Assembly: GCF_016820555.1 (NCBI RefSeq)
Contig: NZ_JADHDW010000011.1
Location: forward strand, 58,179 to 122,178
Direction: 5' to 3'
Length of the DNA: 64,000 bases
Source of the DNA: Bacillus sp. REN10
Lineage (GTDB): Bacteria > Bacillota > Bacilli > Bacillales > Domibacillaceae
Shown here: in pieces, positions 26,126 to 34,257 of the stretch
Position numbering within the stretch: the stretch's first letter is position 1
Layout of the letters: every line of letters begins with the position of its first letter
Notes under the pieces: generated by a model
Told to the model about the DNA's origin: nothing
The model's input: the letters and a program-made list of their open reading frames with translations, nothing else
Database searches by the model: none
Program-made: the position numbers and the translations under genes

Positions 26126-27277
26126 ATGACAGCTGTAGAAGAAAGAGCCCGTATTCAATTGTTAGATAGTTTACGTGGTTTAGCATTGCTGGGAATTTTT
26201 TTAGTCAATATGATTGCTTTTCATTCCCCCTATCTGTACTACAATCCGTTTGAATGGTGGGATGCAGCCCAAGACTTTCAAAATTATCGCTGGATTGATA
26301 TTTTTGTTCAAGCAAGTTTTTATCCGCTGTTTGCTATGATGTTTGGATTTGGAGTAGCGATGCAGCGGGAGAGTGCAATGAATCGAGGAATGTCGTATAC
26401 TTTAATAGGAGTGCGTCGTTTTTCTTTTCTGTTGTTCATTGGAGTCATTCATGCGTTTTTCATTTGGTCAGGCGATATTTTAATGAATTATGCCATGTTG
26501 GGCTTTTTGCTATTACTGTTTTTGCATTTATCAGGAAAAGTACTAGTCTTCATTGGTAGTTTGTTATTGTTTATTCCTAATGTTTTTTTAGGAGTATTAA
26601 TGTTATTAATGGCAAAAACAGATCCAACAGGTGTTGTGCTATGGACCGACATTATGGGTGTGAATGAGTCAATGGCTGCATATGGAAGCGGCAGTTTTAT
26701 GGAGGTTAGTGTCCAGCGCTTGCAGGACTGGTTGGCGGTGAATGGACCGGACTCTGTATTTTTTCAATTGATTTCTATTTTTCCGCATTTATTAATTGGT
26801 GCTGGTGCGCAGAAATTGAAAGTGTTTGCTCGATGGAGTGATGAATCGAGATGGGCTATTATGACGTTTCTTTCTTTTTTTGTCACAGGAGCAGTATTAA
26901 AATCATTGCCGTATGTTGCTGAGCCGAATCTTGCTTATGTGTTCATTCAAGACTCCATTGGAGGACCGCTGTTAGCAATTAGTTATGCGGCATTGATCAT
27001 TATCTTTGGCAAGTGGAAGTATTGTAAGCTAATAGGTAGGCCTTTCGCTGCGGTCGGTCGGATGTCGTTAACGAATTACTTATTGCAATCCGTCATCAGC
27101 ACGTTGATTTTCTATCCTTATGGACTTGCTTTTTATGGACAAATTACATTAACAACAGGTGTTTGGCTCGTACTCGCTATTTTTGCCTTACAAGTGGTAC
27201 TTTCGGAACTGTGGTTATCGAAGTTTAAAAGAGGTCCGGTGGAACACTTATGGCGTAAAGTTACCTATTTTAACTAA
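26126..27277 (+). CDS. DUF418 (YeiB-like) membrane protein
   Basis: Polytopic membrane protein of 383 residues in the DUF418/YeiB group, distantly related to acyltransferase-3 and heparan acetyltransferase-like proteins; function unknown. Evidence: the N-terminal RIQLLDSLRGLALLGIFLVN segment, LFAMMFGFGVAMQ, and the C-terminal GRMSLTNYLLQSVISTLIFY block, all hallmarks. About nine to ten hydrophobic segments. The frame opens at GTG 26096, but that would overlap the gerP -35; ATG 26126 has GGAAGGGAAG about 10 bases upstream and is preferred. Its promoter must share the short gap with gerPA. Confidence 0.82.
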   Translation: MTAVEERARIQLLDSLRGLALLGIFLVNMIAFHSPYLYYNPFEWWDAAQDFQNYRWIDIFVQASFYPLFAMMFGFGVAMQRESAMNRGMSYTLIGVRRFSFLLFIGVIHAFFIWSGDILMNYAMLGFLLLLFLHLSGKVLVFIGSLLLFIPNVFLGVLMLLMAKTDPTGVVLWTDIMGVNESMAAYGSGSFMEVSVQRLQDWLAVNGPDSVFFQLISIFPHLLIGAGAQKLKVFARWSDESRWAIMTFLSFFVTGAVLKSLPYVAEPNLAYVFIQDSIGGPLLAISYAALIIIFGKWKYCKLIGRPFAAVGRMSLTNYLLQSVISTLIFYPYGLAFYGQITLTTGVWLVLAIFALQVVLSELWLSKFKRGPVEHLWRKVTYFN

Positions 27278-27300
27278 ATAAAGAACAAGGGGGATTAATC

Positions 27301-28176
27301 ATGAAATTTATTAGTTTTCGCGTAAATGGAAAAGAAACGTATGGGGTGTATGATGAAAAAGAACAGCTGGTTTTGGATTTAGTTGCCTTATCGGGTGAGC
27401 AATTGCCTGATACGCTCATTGAAGCGATTGATAAGGTGGAAAATTTACCGAGCGTGGCAGAGAAATACATGGCAGAGGCAGGCGTTGATGCAGTGGTAGC
27501 AGCGAGTGATATCGAGTGGTTGGCACCGATTCCACGTCCGTCGAAAAATGTAATGTGTATCGGTAAAAACTATCGGGATCATGCGATTGAAATGGGTGGA
27601 GAAGAGAGTATTCCAACTGATTTAATGGTGTTTACAAAAGCGCCAACAGCGGTCATTGGGTGCCAAGATACGATTCCTGCCTATTCTAATTTAACCGAAG
27701 CACTTGATTATGAAGGAGAATTAGGTGTGATTATCGGTAAGCGTGGAAAAGAAATTAATAAAGAAGATGCACTGGATTACATATTTGGCTACACGATCAT
27801 TAATGATGTGACGGCTCGCGATATTCAAAAGCGACATAAGCAATTTTTCCTTGGCAAAAGCTTAGATGGCACTTGCCCGATGGGACCTTGGATTGTATCT
27901 GCTGATGAGGTTGAAGATCCGCATCAATTAAATATTGAGACGAAGGTCAACGGAGAAATCCGTCAGCAATCAAATACCCAATATTTTATTTTCCCGATTG
28001 ATGAAATCATTTCCACACTTTCTAAGGGAATGACACTAGAGCCGGGAGATGTGATCGCGACAGGAACTCCAGCTGGTGTCGGTTTTGGTATGAATCCACC
28101 TAAATTATTGAAAGCTGGCGATACAGTGGAAATTACAATTGAAAAGGTTGGTACTTTACAGAATAATGTTCGCTAA
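27301..28176 (+). CDS. yisK: FAH-family hydrolase YisK
   Basis: Cytosolic fumarylacetoacetase-fold enzyme, 291 residues; B. subtilis YisK has oxaloacetate decarboxylase activity and is linked to cell-envelope morphology through Mbl (from the literature as I recall it). N-terminal cap (1-75) followed by the FAH catalytic domain: IGKNYRDHAIEMG, the metal-binding DYEGELGVIIGKRG, and a C-terminal GDVIATGTPAGVGFG. AAGGGGGATTAATC precedes the ATG. Next to yisL, as in B. subtilis. Confidence 0.92.
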   Translation: MKFISFRVNGKETYGVYDEKEQLVLDLVALSGEQLPDTLIEAIDKVENLPSVAEKYMAEAGVDAVVAASDIEWLAPIPRPSKNVMCIGKNYRDHAIEMGGEESIPTDLMVFTKAPTAVIGCQDTIPAYSNLTEALDYEGELGVIIGKRGKEINKEDALDYIFGYTIINDVTARDIQKRHKQFFLGKSLDGTCPMGPWIVSADEVEDPHQLNIETKVNGEIRQQSNTQYFIFPIDEIISTLSKGMTLEPGDVIATGTPAGVGFGMNPPKLLKAGDTVEITIEKVGTLQNNVR

Positions 28177-28251
28177 ATAAGGAGCCTTTACTTTTCTTCT
28201 AAATCCGGAACGTGTTACTATGAAGAAGGTGAGAAAGGAGGGGGAGCAAAC

Positions 28252-28614
28252 GTGGAAGCTTTATTCTTTAACAGTACCCATTTACATATTACGACATGGG
28301 TGATTGCTATCATCTTGTTTTTTATCGCACTTGGAAAAACTTCAACAGGTGCGCATATGGGATTAAGATTGTTTTATATCCTTGTGTTAGGAACAGGCTT
28401 ATTGCTGTTCATCAGACATCATTCGATTAATGATATGCTGTATGGCATGAAGATGCTTGCAGGTATCTTGACGATCGGTTTAATGGAAATGGTATTAGTG
28501 CGCAAGAAAAAAGGCAAAGAAACAAGTAAGTTATTAATTGGAGCAATTTTGCTGCTAATTATTACTCTTTACTTAGGCTTTAAATTGCCGATGGGACTGA
28601 ACTTCTTAGCCTAG
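28252..28614 (+). CDS. yisL: UPF0344 membrane protein YisL
   Basis: Small membrane protein of 120 residues with four hydrophobic helices at about 10-27, 35-53, 63-83 and 95-113. The THLHITTWVIAIILFFIAL start and the LRLFYILVLGTGLLLF segment are typical of UPF0344/YisL. GTG start with GGAGGGGG about 7 bases upstream. Function unknown. Adjacent to yisK in the conserved order; a strong terminator follows. Confidence 0.9.
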   Translation: MEALFFNSTHLHITTWVIAIILFFIALGKTSTGAHMGLRLFYILVLGTGLLLFIRHHSINDMLYGMKMLAGILTIGLMEMVLVRKKKGKETSKLLIGAILLLIITLYLGFKLPMGLNFLA

Positions 28615-28623
28615 TATGTTTGA

Positions 28624-28668
28624 AAGCCTAGCTGCTTTGCTATTCAGCAAAACAGCTAGGCTTTTTTG
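28624..28668 (+). terminator. Terminator of yisK-yisL
   Basis: AAGCCTAGCTG...TTTGCT pairs with AGCAAAA-CAGCTAGGCTT and is followed by a T tract. The remaining 170 bases to 28845 show no further gene. Confidence 0.92.
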
Positions 28669-28845
28669 TAGATTAATGGGAGCGTGAGTGTTTCTTCAAC
28701 CTTCACTAGCCTTTCTCTGACTTTATGACATCTTTCTTTGATATTTGTATTTTTGTTGAATTTTCTTGGTTGTGATTTGACGTAATGTCCACAAACGCGT
28801 AATCTTAAAGGCGGTACGATCATTTACATATGGGGGGAAGCGGAA

Positions 28846-30351
28846 GTGAAAAGAAGACTATGCTCGCTTATACTGTTGCCGTTTCTTCTTTTATACGCCT
28901 TTCCTGTTAGTGCGGCAGAAAAAGAAGAACGAAAATGGCAAGACGAAACCATGTATTATTTAATGGTGGATCGCTTTAATAATGGTGATAATCAAAACAA
29001 CCAAGAAGTGAATAATAATGATCCTTCGGCCTACCAGGGTGGTGATTTCACCGGAATAACTGGAAGAATAAATCATATAACCGACATGGGATTTACAACG
29101 ATTATTTTAAGTCCTATCTTTCAAAATGAAAAAGGCGGCTATCATGGTTATTGGACAACCGATTTTTATCAAACAAATAAGCAATTTGGAACGATGAAAG
29201 AGCTGAAAAAGTTAGTCAATGAAGCACATGAGCGTGACTTAAAGGTGCTGATTGATCTTCCATTGACTCGTGTAAGCGCGACTCACTCGTGGACAAAAGA
29301 TGCGAAAAAGGCAGATTGGTTCACGAATAAACGCGAGATGGCGCCAGAAAAATGGCTCGGAGAAATGGCTGCGCTCAATTTAGAAAATAAGGATGTAACA
29401 AAAGAACTGATTAAAGTAGCGAATTATTGGAGCGAGCAGGCAAAAATTGATGGATATTATTTAAGTGATGCGACAGAAGCGCCAGTTGCCTTCTGGAAAG
29501 ATTTTTCTAAAGGGGTAAATAAAGATATTTACTTGCTTGGTGAAAGCAATAACAAGGATATGACTGTTAGTGAGCTAGCAACATATCAAAAAGCGGGCTT
29601 AGATGGAATGATGAATAGGCCTATAATGTCTCCGTTACGTGAACAATTCAAAAATGTGAATCAAAATTCTAGTGAAGCTCCGAATCTGTTAAAAGAAGTA
29701 GAAACGACATGGAAGACACCGGAATTAGCTGCTCATTATTTAGACACGAATAAGACGACAAGGTTTACTCGCGATATTGTTCAGGAAAATATGTTTCCAG
29801 GTACTCGTTGGAAACTGGCTTTAACATACCTTTATACAATTCCAGGCACGCCAATTGTGTATTATGGATCAGAAATTGCTCTTGATGGAGGAGAAGGGGT
29901 AGACAATCATGGTCTCATGAACTTTAGAATCGATAAAGATCTGATCGATTATATGAAGAAAATTGGTGATCTGCGTCAGCAATTGCCTGCTTTAACACGG
30001 GGATCATATGAACCGTTGTATGAGAAAAATGGCATGGTTGTTTTTAAAAGAGAGTATCAAGATGAAACATTAGTTGTGGCGATCAATAACACAGATGAAA
30101 CACAAAAAGTCAGGATTTCAGCAAAGGAATTTTCCAATGATAAAGAGCTGCGCGGTCTTTTAAATGATAACTTATCTCGAGCAGAAAACGATGAGTTTAC
30201 GATTATTTTGGATCGAGAACAGTCAGACATATTTGTTGTAGCTGAAAAGTCCGGAATCAATGTTTCCTTTATTGCGGCATTAGCTGCTGTATATATTATT
30301 TTTATGGTGTTTATTTATTTTGTTTGGAAACGTGGAAAAGCATCAAGATAA
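28846..30351 (+). CDS. Membrane-anchored GH13 alpha-amylase-like protein, probably inactive
   Basis: Exported protein of 501 residues: signal peptide (about 1-23), GH13 barrel (about 28-380), beta domain (about 395-465) and a C-terminal helix (about 473-493) with a basic tail, so anchored to the membrane facing outward. GH13 ancestry is clear from YYLMVDRFNNGDNQNN, YQGGDFTGI, GYHGYWTTDFY and TIPGTPIVYYGSEIAL. Catalytic regions are altered: region II reads GYYLSDATE, replacing the Arg and nucleophile Asp; region IV reads YLDTNKTTRF in place of NHD; region I lacks NH (DLPLTR). Only the acid/base Glu (E233 in LLGES) remains. Probable pseudoenzyme. GTG start after GGGGGGAAG. Confidence 0.82.
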   Translation: MKRRLCSLILLPFLLLYAFPVSAAEKEERKWQDETMYYLMVDRFNNGDNQNNQEVNNNDPSAYQGGDFTGITGRINHITDMGFTTIILSPIFQNEKGGYHGYWTTDFYQTNKQFGTMKELKKLVNEAHERDLKVLIDLPLTRVSATHSWTKDAKKADWFTNKREMAPEKWLGEMAALNLENKDVTKELIKVANYWSEQAKIDGYYLSDATEAPVAFWKDFSKGVNKDIYLLGESNNKDMTVSELATYQKAGLDGMMNRPIMSPLREQFKNVNQNSSEAPNLLKEVETTWKTPELAAHYLDTNKTTRFTRDIVQENMFPGTRWKLALTYLYTIPGTPIVYYGSEIALDGGEGVDNHGLMNFRIDKDLIDYMKKIGDLRQQLPALTRGSYEPLYEKNGMVVFKREYQDETLVVAINNTDETQKVRISAKEFSNDKELRGLLNDNLSRAENDEFTIILDREQSDIFVVAEKSGINVSFIAALAAVYIIFMVFIYFVWKRGKASR

Positions 30352-30353
30352 GT

Positions 30354-30394
30354 AAAAAAGCTTCGAAATCAGTGCTGATTTCGAAGCTTTTTTA
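30354..30394. terminator. Bidirectional terminator, GH13 gene / yajQ
   Basis: AAAAAAGCTTCGAAATCAG and CTGATTTCGAAGCTTTTTT form a perfect hairpin of at least 17 pairs with A/T tails on both sides, between convergent genes. Confidence 0.95.
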
Positions 30395-30443
30395 TGACTA
30401 TGTTCAAGTGTTGATTTTTGGATAGAATCTTTGATTTGAAAAA

Positions 30444-30935
30444 TTAGCGGAAGTTGACGAACTGAACATCTATTGGCAAATCAGCGCCTCGAACAGCTGC
30501 GATTACTTGCTGGAGATCATCTTTGTTTTTTCCGGTGACACGCATTTGATCATCTTGAATTTGCGATTTGACTTTTAATCCGCTTTGTTTAATAAGTGCA
30601 TTAATCTTTTTGGCTGTATCTTTATCAATTCCCTGCACCATTTTAGCTCGTTGGCGAACGGTACCGCCTGATGCGCCTTCCACTTTTCCATAGTCTAAGT
30701 TTTTAATTGGAACAGATCGTTTAATTAATTTGCCAATTAAAACATCCTTCAACTGCTCTAGCTTATAATCGTCATCTGAGACTAATATGAGCTCTTCTTT
30801 ATCTAGTTTGATATCACTTTTGCTGCCTTTGAAATCATAGCGAGTTTGAATTTCTTTCATTGCCATTTGAATGGCATTTGTTACTTCTGCAAAGTCTACT
30901 TTAGAGACAATATCAAATGAATTTTCTTTCGCCAT
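30444..30935 (-). CDS. yajQ: YajQ-family nucleotide-binding protein (YitK)
   Basis: Small cytosolic protein of 163 residues in the YajQ/DUF520 family; some members bind c-di-GMP, others ATP/GTP. Two ferredoxin-like domains: the start [20 protein letters not shown], the [15 protein letters not shown]-like block and the C-terminal [16 protein letters not shown] are diagnostic. The frame runs back to 31001 through the structured repeat, but GGAGG lies 5 bases before the ATG at 30935, and the family N-terminus matches there. In B. subtilis this gene is yitK, in the same region. Confidence 0.95.
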   Translation of the reverse strand: MAKENSFDIVSKVDFAEVTNAIQMAMKEIQTRYDFKGSKSDIKLDKEELILVSDDDYKLEQLKDVLIGKLIKRSVPIKNLDYGKVEGASGGTVRQRAKMVQGIDKDTAKKINALIKQSGLKVKSQIQDDQMRVTGKNKDDLQQVIAAVRGADLPIDVQFVNFR

Positions 30936-30957
30936 AGGAACCTCCAACAATTTTAAG

Positions 30958-31032
30958 TATTTATCCCGCATTAACGGGCTGTAAGACTCCCACCTCAACA
31001 AGTCAGAAGAAAGGCAGACGTGTAGGCGGGGA
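30958..31032 (+). repeat. Structured intergenic repeat, copy B
   Basis: Begins TATTTATCCCGCATTAACGG like copy A (11795-11870). The first 27 bases are identical, then GTAAGACTCCCACCTCAACA..., diverging in the loop and again similar at GTGTAGGCGGGG. The second stem is weaker than in copy A. It sits immediately upstream of yajQ on the opposite sense to that gene and could extend into its 5' leader. Confidence 0.75.
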
Positions 31033-31104
31033 TGAAGAAAACCTCACTAATTGAAGCTTCACTTTATCTTTCATTATAATGGAAGGAAATACAACCAGCA
31101 AATC

Positions 31105-31959
31105 CTATTCTTTCGGTTGTTGGTTTAAGAAAAATAACGCGATTGTTCCAGGACCGGCATGAGAAGCGATCGTTGAGCCGATGATGTGGGTGACCACCTC
31201 TTGAGGATTAAAGCGTTCTTCGATCATTTGTTTGAACTGTTCAGCTGTTTCTATATCGTCCCCATGACTAATGGCGATCCGCTGGGTAGAAAGCTGTTCT
31301 CCTCGTTGTTCCATTAAATCCAACATGCGCTGAAAAGCTTTTTTTCGTCCGCGAATTTTTTCAATAGGGATTAGTTTTCCATCTTCCATATGCAAAATCG
31401 GTTTAATATTTAGCAGCCCTCCAATCCAAGCGGCGCCACTTGATAAACGACCGCCTTTTGCTAAATAGTCAAGATCCTCTACAGTAAAAATATGTTCCAT
31501 ATGGTGACAATGAAAATGGATATCCGAGATAAGTTCTTCTTTTGAAGTTTCATGCAAACGTTCAGCAGCACGCAATATGATTAAACCATAACCTAAGGAA
31601 GCCGCTTTCGTATCAATAATAGTTAAATCAAGCGCTGGATATTGTTCTTTCACTTGATCGCGAATCATGATCGCTGTTTGGTAGGTCCCCGATAAAGCAG
31701 AAGAAAAGGCGGGGTAAATACCGGATTCACCGCTTTTAGCTAGCTCGATAAATAATTTTTCTAGCAGAAGTGGAGAAGCTTGAGATGTTTTAGGTCTTTC
31801 TCCATCTCTGATCGCTTCATACACTTTTTTCGGATCAATCCCTTTCATATCTTCGTAATCATGACCATTTAAATGTACATGCAACGGGATTAATGTAATG
31901 TGCTCGTTATTAAAAAAGGACAGCGGTAAATCACAGGCTGTGTCGGCAAATAATTTCAT
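31105..31959 (-). CDS. degV: DegV-family fatty-acid-binding protein (YitS)
   Basis: DegV-fold protein of 284 residues. Family members bind a fatty acid, and FakB homologues present it to the kinase FakA. The start MKLFADTACDLPLSFF has the TDSxCDL-type motif modified to ADTACDL. Later are KTSQASP (ligand-region Ser/Thr), SALSGTYQTA and the C-terminal SHAGPGTIALFFL block. ATG with AGGAGGAAG upstream. Position beside the HAD gene suggests B. subtilis yitS. No FakA gene in this window. Confidence 0.92.
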   Translation of the reverse strand: MKLFADTACDLPLSFFNNEHITLIPLHVHLNGHDYEDMKGIDPKKVYEAIRDGERPKTSQASPLLLEKLFIELAKSGESGIYPAFSSALSGTYQTAIMIRDQVKEQYPALDLTIIDTKAASLGYGLIILRAAERLHETSKEELISDIHFHCHHMEHIFTVEDLDYLAKGGRLSSGAAWIGGLLNIKPILHMEDGKLIPIEKIRGRKKAFQRMLDLMEQRGEQLSTQRIAISHGDDIETAEQFKQMIEERFNPQEVVTHIIGSTIASHAGPGTIALFFLNQQPKE

Positions 31960-31998
31960 CTATAAAACTTCCTCCTCAAGACAGTAGATATGAGTATT

Positions 31999-32808
31999 TT
32001 ACAGGCTAAGTCTTTCTTCTAAAAAGATAGCAATACCATCTTCTTGGTTTGTTAAAGTTACTTCGTTAGCAATATTTTTTAATGGGTCGATGCCATTTCC
32101 CATGGCTACACCAATTCCTGCGTATTCAATCATTTCTAAGTCGTTATCTTCATCACCAAAAGCAATGATTCGTTCTTTTGGAATATGAAGATCCGCTGCT
32201 GCCCGTTGAATACCGACTGCTTTATTCAGACCAGCTTTCACTAGTTCAATGACATGCCAAGGCGCTCCCCAACGGCGATGGTCAATCATCTCGGCATGGA
32301 CATCACTTAAATGCTTGCGAATACTAGGTACATGTTCTTCCACAGCGTGAATTAACATGCAAGTAGGATGCTCAGTTAACACTCGGCGAAGGTCGCCTGT
32401 TGTCACCCCGGGGTTTCCGATACTAAAGATATCAATTAGCCGTTCGTCATGATAATGGAAATATAAATTGTCCATGACTTCAGCAACAATATTATGGAAA
32501 TTAAATGCATGACAAGCTTCCACAATGTCAATAGCTGTTTTCACATCCATCGGCTCGTGGTACATTCCCCAAGCATTGTTTCTCGGATGATGCACGAAAG
32601 CGCCATTAAAGTTAACAATCGGTGTCGTTAAACCTAGCTCTTTATAATAAAGTTCACTTGACCGATAAGGACGGCCGGTAGCAATCATGACTTCGTGCCC
32701 TTGTTTCATTGCTTTTTGAAGCGCTTGTTTTGTTCGAGGAGAAATCGTTTTTTCATCAGTCAGCAAAGTTCCATCTAAGTCTAATACAATTAAATGTTTT
32801 TCAGTCAT
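31999..32808 (-). CDS. yitU: Cof-type HAD phosphatase (YitU)
   Basis: Haloacid-dehalogenase phosphatase of the Cof/class IIB group, 269 residues; B. subtilis YitU is reported as an FMN/sugar-phosphate phosphatase of the riboflavin route. Motif I is LDLDGTLLTD, motif II ATGRPYRS (Thr), and motif III/IV AFGDEDNDLEM. The cap domain lies between about residues 85 and 190. TTG at 32811 adjoins ATG at 32808; AAGGAG lies 11 bases before the ATG, and either could be used. Upstream of yitS on the same strand with a 39-base gap. Confidence 0.9.
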   Translation of the reverse strand: MTEKHLIVLDLDGTLLTDEKTISPRTKQALQKAMKQGHEVMIATGRPYRSSELYYKELGLTTPIVNFNGAFVHHPRNNAWGMYHEPMDVKTAIDIVEACHAFNFHNIVAEVMDNLYFHYHDERLIDIFSIGNPGVTTGDLRRVLTEHPTCMLIHAVEEHVPSIRKHLSDVHAEMIDHRRWGAPWHVIELVKAGLNKAVGIQRAAADLHIPKERIIAFGDEDNDLEMIEYAGIGVAMGNGIDPLKNIANEVTLTNQEDGIAIFLEERLSL

Positions 32809-32975
32809 CAAGCGGCACTCTCCTTGTCTCTATATAGTTACTTCTTTAGTGTACGCTCTAATAAATCGATATGTCCAATGTTAAAACTGTCAATAATTAT
32901 AAGCATCAAGGGTGATAATTATTTCTTCCTTTTGTTATAGTAGAAATAGTGAAATAGAAAGAGGAGGGAAAAGAT

Positions 32976-33284
32976 ATGGATCAAGATTTAAAAGATAACA
33001 TTATGGGGGCACTTGAACAAGTCATCGACCCAGAACTAGGGATTGACATTGTCAATCTCGGTCTTGTTTATGATATTGATATGGAAGAGGGTGGAAAGAC
33101 AATTGTAACGATGACCTTAACGGCAATGGGATGTCCGCTAGCAGGTGTCATTGTTGATCAAGTCAAAGCCGCACTGGCAGATATTCCAGAAGTAAAAGAA
33201 GCGGAAGTAAATATTGTGTGGAATCCGCCATGGACTCGCGACAAAATGTCTCGCTATGCCAAAATTGCTCTGGGTATTCAATAA
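32976..33284 (+). CDS. yitW: MIP18/DUF59 iron-sulphur assembly protein YitW
   Basis: Small cytosolic protein of 102 residues, DUF59/MIP18 family (SufT/PaaD relatives), involved in Fe-S cluster maturation. Typical features: the start DNIMGALEQVIDPELGIDIVNLGLVY with the conserved DPE, LTAMGCPL with the conserved Cys, and the C-terminal WNPPWTRDKMS. GAGGAGGG precedes the ATG. Same length as B. subtilis YitW. Single gene followed by a terminator. Confidence 0.94.
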   Translation: MDQDLKDNIMGALEQVIDPELGIDIVNLGLVYDIDMEEGGKTIVTMTLTAMGCPLAGVIVDQVKAALADIPEVKEAEVNIVWNPPWTRDKMSRYAKIALGIQ

Positions 33285-33306
33285 GAGCACAGGAGCTAGG
33301 CGCAAT

Positions 33307-33343
33307 AAAAGGATGCAACTATTTTGCAGTTGCATCCTTTTAT
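33307..33343. terminator. Bidirectional terminator yitW / fnr
   Basis: AAAAGGATGCAACT and AGTTGCATCCTTTT form a perfect stem around 7 bases, between convergent genes. It is flanked by AGCTAGGCGC and AAGCGCCCTTCGC, remnants of the dispersed repeat type seen at the window start. Confidence 0.92.
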
Positions 33344-33381
33344 TTGCTTGTCGCCGATAACCAAGCGCCCTTCGCTTTTGA

Positions 33382-34074
33382 TTAGTCAATTTGGCATATT
33401 TCTATTGGGCAGTTTTCGCAGTCGATGGTTTTTTTTAAATAGTCAAGGTCATGGATGATTAGCTGGCTCTTTTCGATGGAGATAATGTTTTGTTTTCGCA
33501 GTTCGCTGAACATACGATTAACGACTTCGCGTGATGTGCCGCATAAATTAGCAATTTCTTGATTTGTTAATGTCACATCTATACGAATACCTTCGTCTGT
33601 TTGTTGTCCAAATGTATTGCTTAATCGAATGAGGGTAGAATATACTCCGCCCTTTTTTCCATGAATAATTAAATCACGCAATTTTGATTGTGTTTTTTGG
33701 TTATCTAGTTGCGTATATTCAAACCATTTCATCATTAATTGAGGATCGGAGGAAAGCACTTCTTCTAGGCGTTTTTTCGTCATCACAAGCGCTTCGCCGT
33801 TTTCTAAAATTTTTCCGTTAGATAAATATTGCGCGTTACTAGAAAAAACGGAAAATTCAAAGAGAATATCGCCTTTTCCACAAATACGCAAAGACAGCTC
33901 ACGTCCATCTGGAAAGAATTTGCTTACTTGAATTTTCCCGCTTAATAGCAAGAACAGTTCTTTTGCTTCAGTCGCTTCTTGGAATAAATAATCTCCTTTA
34001 CGGAAAAGTTTCACGCTCTTTTCTTCCTCAAATAGTTTAGTTAACTTTTCTGAAAGAGAATGGCATCTGTTCAT
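33382..34074 (-). CDS. fnr: Fnr-type anaerobic transcription regulator
   Basis: Crp/Fnr-family regulator of 230 residues. A cyclic-nucleotide-like sensory domain (about 20-115), a dimer helix (about 118-140) and a winged-helix DNA-binding domain with LTNQEIANLCGTSREVVNRMFSEL-like residues (recognition helix about 178-195). The C-terminus has cysteines 219, 222 and 227 in CENCPIEIC, i.e. C-x2-C-x4-C. That is the [4Fe-4S] cluster arrangement of B. subtilis Fnr, whose fourth ligand is an Asp; D134 in SKLRD is in the corresponding place. So an oxygen-sensing activator of fermentative and nitrate-respiration genes is likely. Start ATG after GAAGGAGAG. Confidence 0.88.
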   Translation of the reverse strand: MNRCHSLSEKLTKLFEEEKSVKLFRKGDYLFQEATEAKELFLLLSGKIQVSKFFPDGRELSLRICGKGDILFEFSVFSSNAQYLSNGKILENGEALVMTKKRLEEVLSSDPQLMMKWFEYTQLDNQKTQSKLRDLIIHGKKGGVYSTLIRLSNTFGQQTDEGIRIDVTLTNQEIANLCGTSREVVNRMFSELRKQNIISIEKSQLIIHDLDYLKKTIDCENCPIEICQID

Positions 34075-34097
34075 TGAACTCTCCTTCTATAAACAAA

Positions 34098-34126
34098 TTT
34101 AGTTACTCTCATTTTAATAGTAAAAA
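34098..34126 (-). promoter_or_regulatory. Probable fnr promoter
   Basis: On the minus strand TTGTTT and TAAAAT are 17 bases apart, about 30-60 bases before the fnr start. I find no TGTGA-N6-TCACA Fnr box in the gap. Confidence 0.5.
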
Positions 34127-34217
34127 AAGTAATAAACAACCCGCGGTACAAAAAAAGTATTTTTCCTTTAGAAACAGGCTGACGAATTTTCTGATTGAAT
34201 GATAAGGAAGCAAATAG

Positions 34218-34252
34218 AAAAAGGGGAACCGAGTAAAGATGGCTCCCTTTTG
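34218..34252 (-). terminator. Terminator of uppP
   Basis: On the minus strand AAAAGGGAGCC pairs with GGTTCCCCTTTTT. It follows the uppP stop directly. Confidence 0.82.
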
Positions 34253-34257
34253 GGTTG

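Noticed and set aside
34075-34257. Fnr autoregulatory box in the fnr upstream gap
   Set aside because: No TGTGA-N6-TCACA motif could be found.
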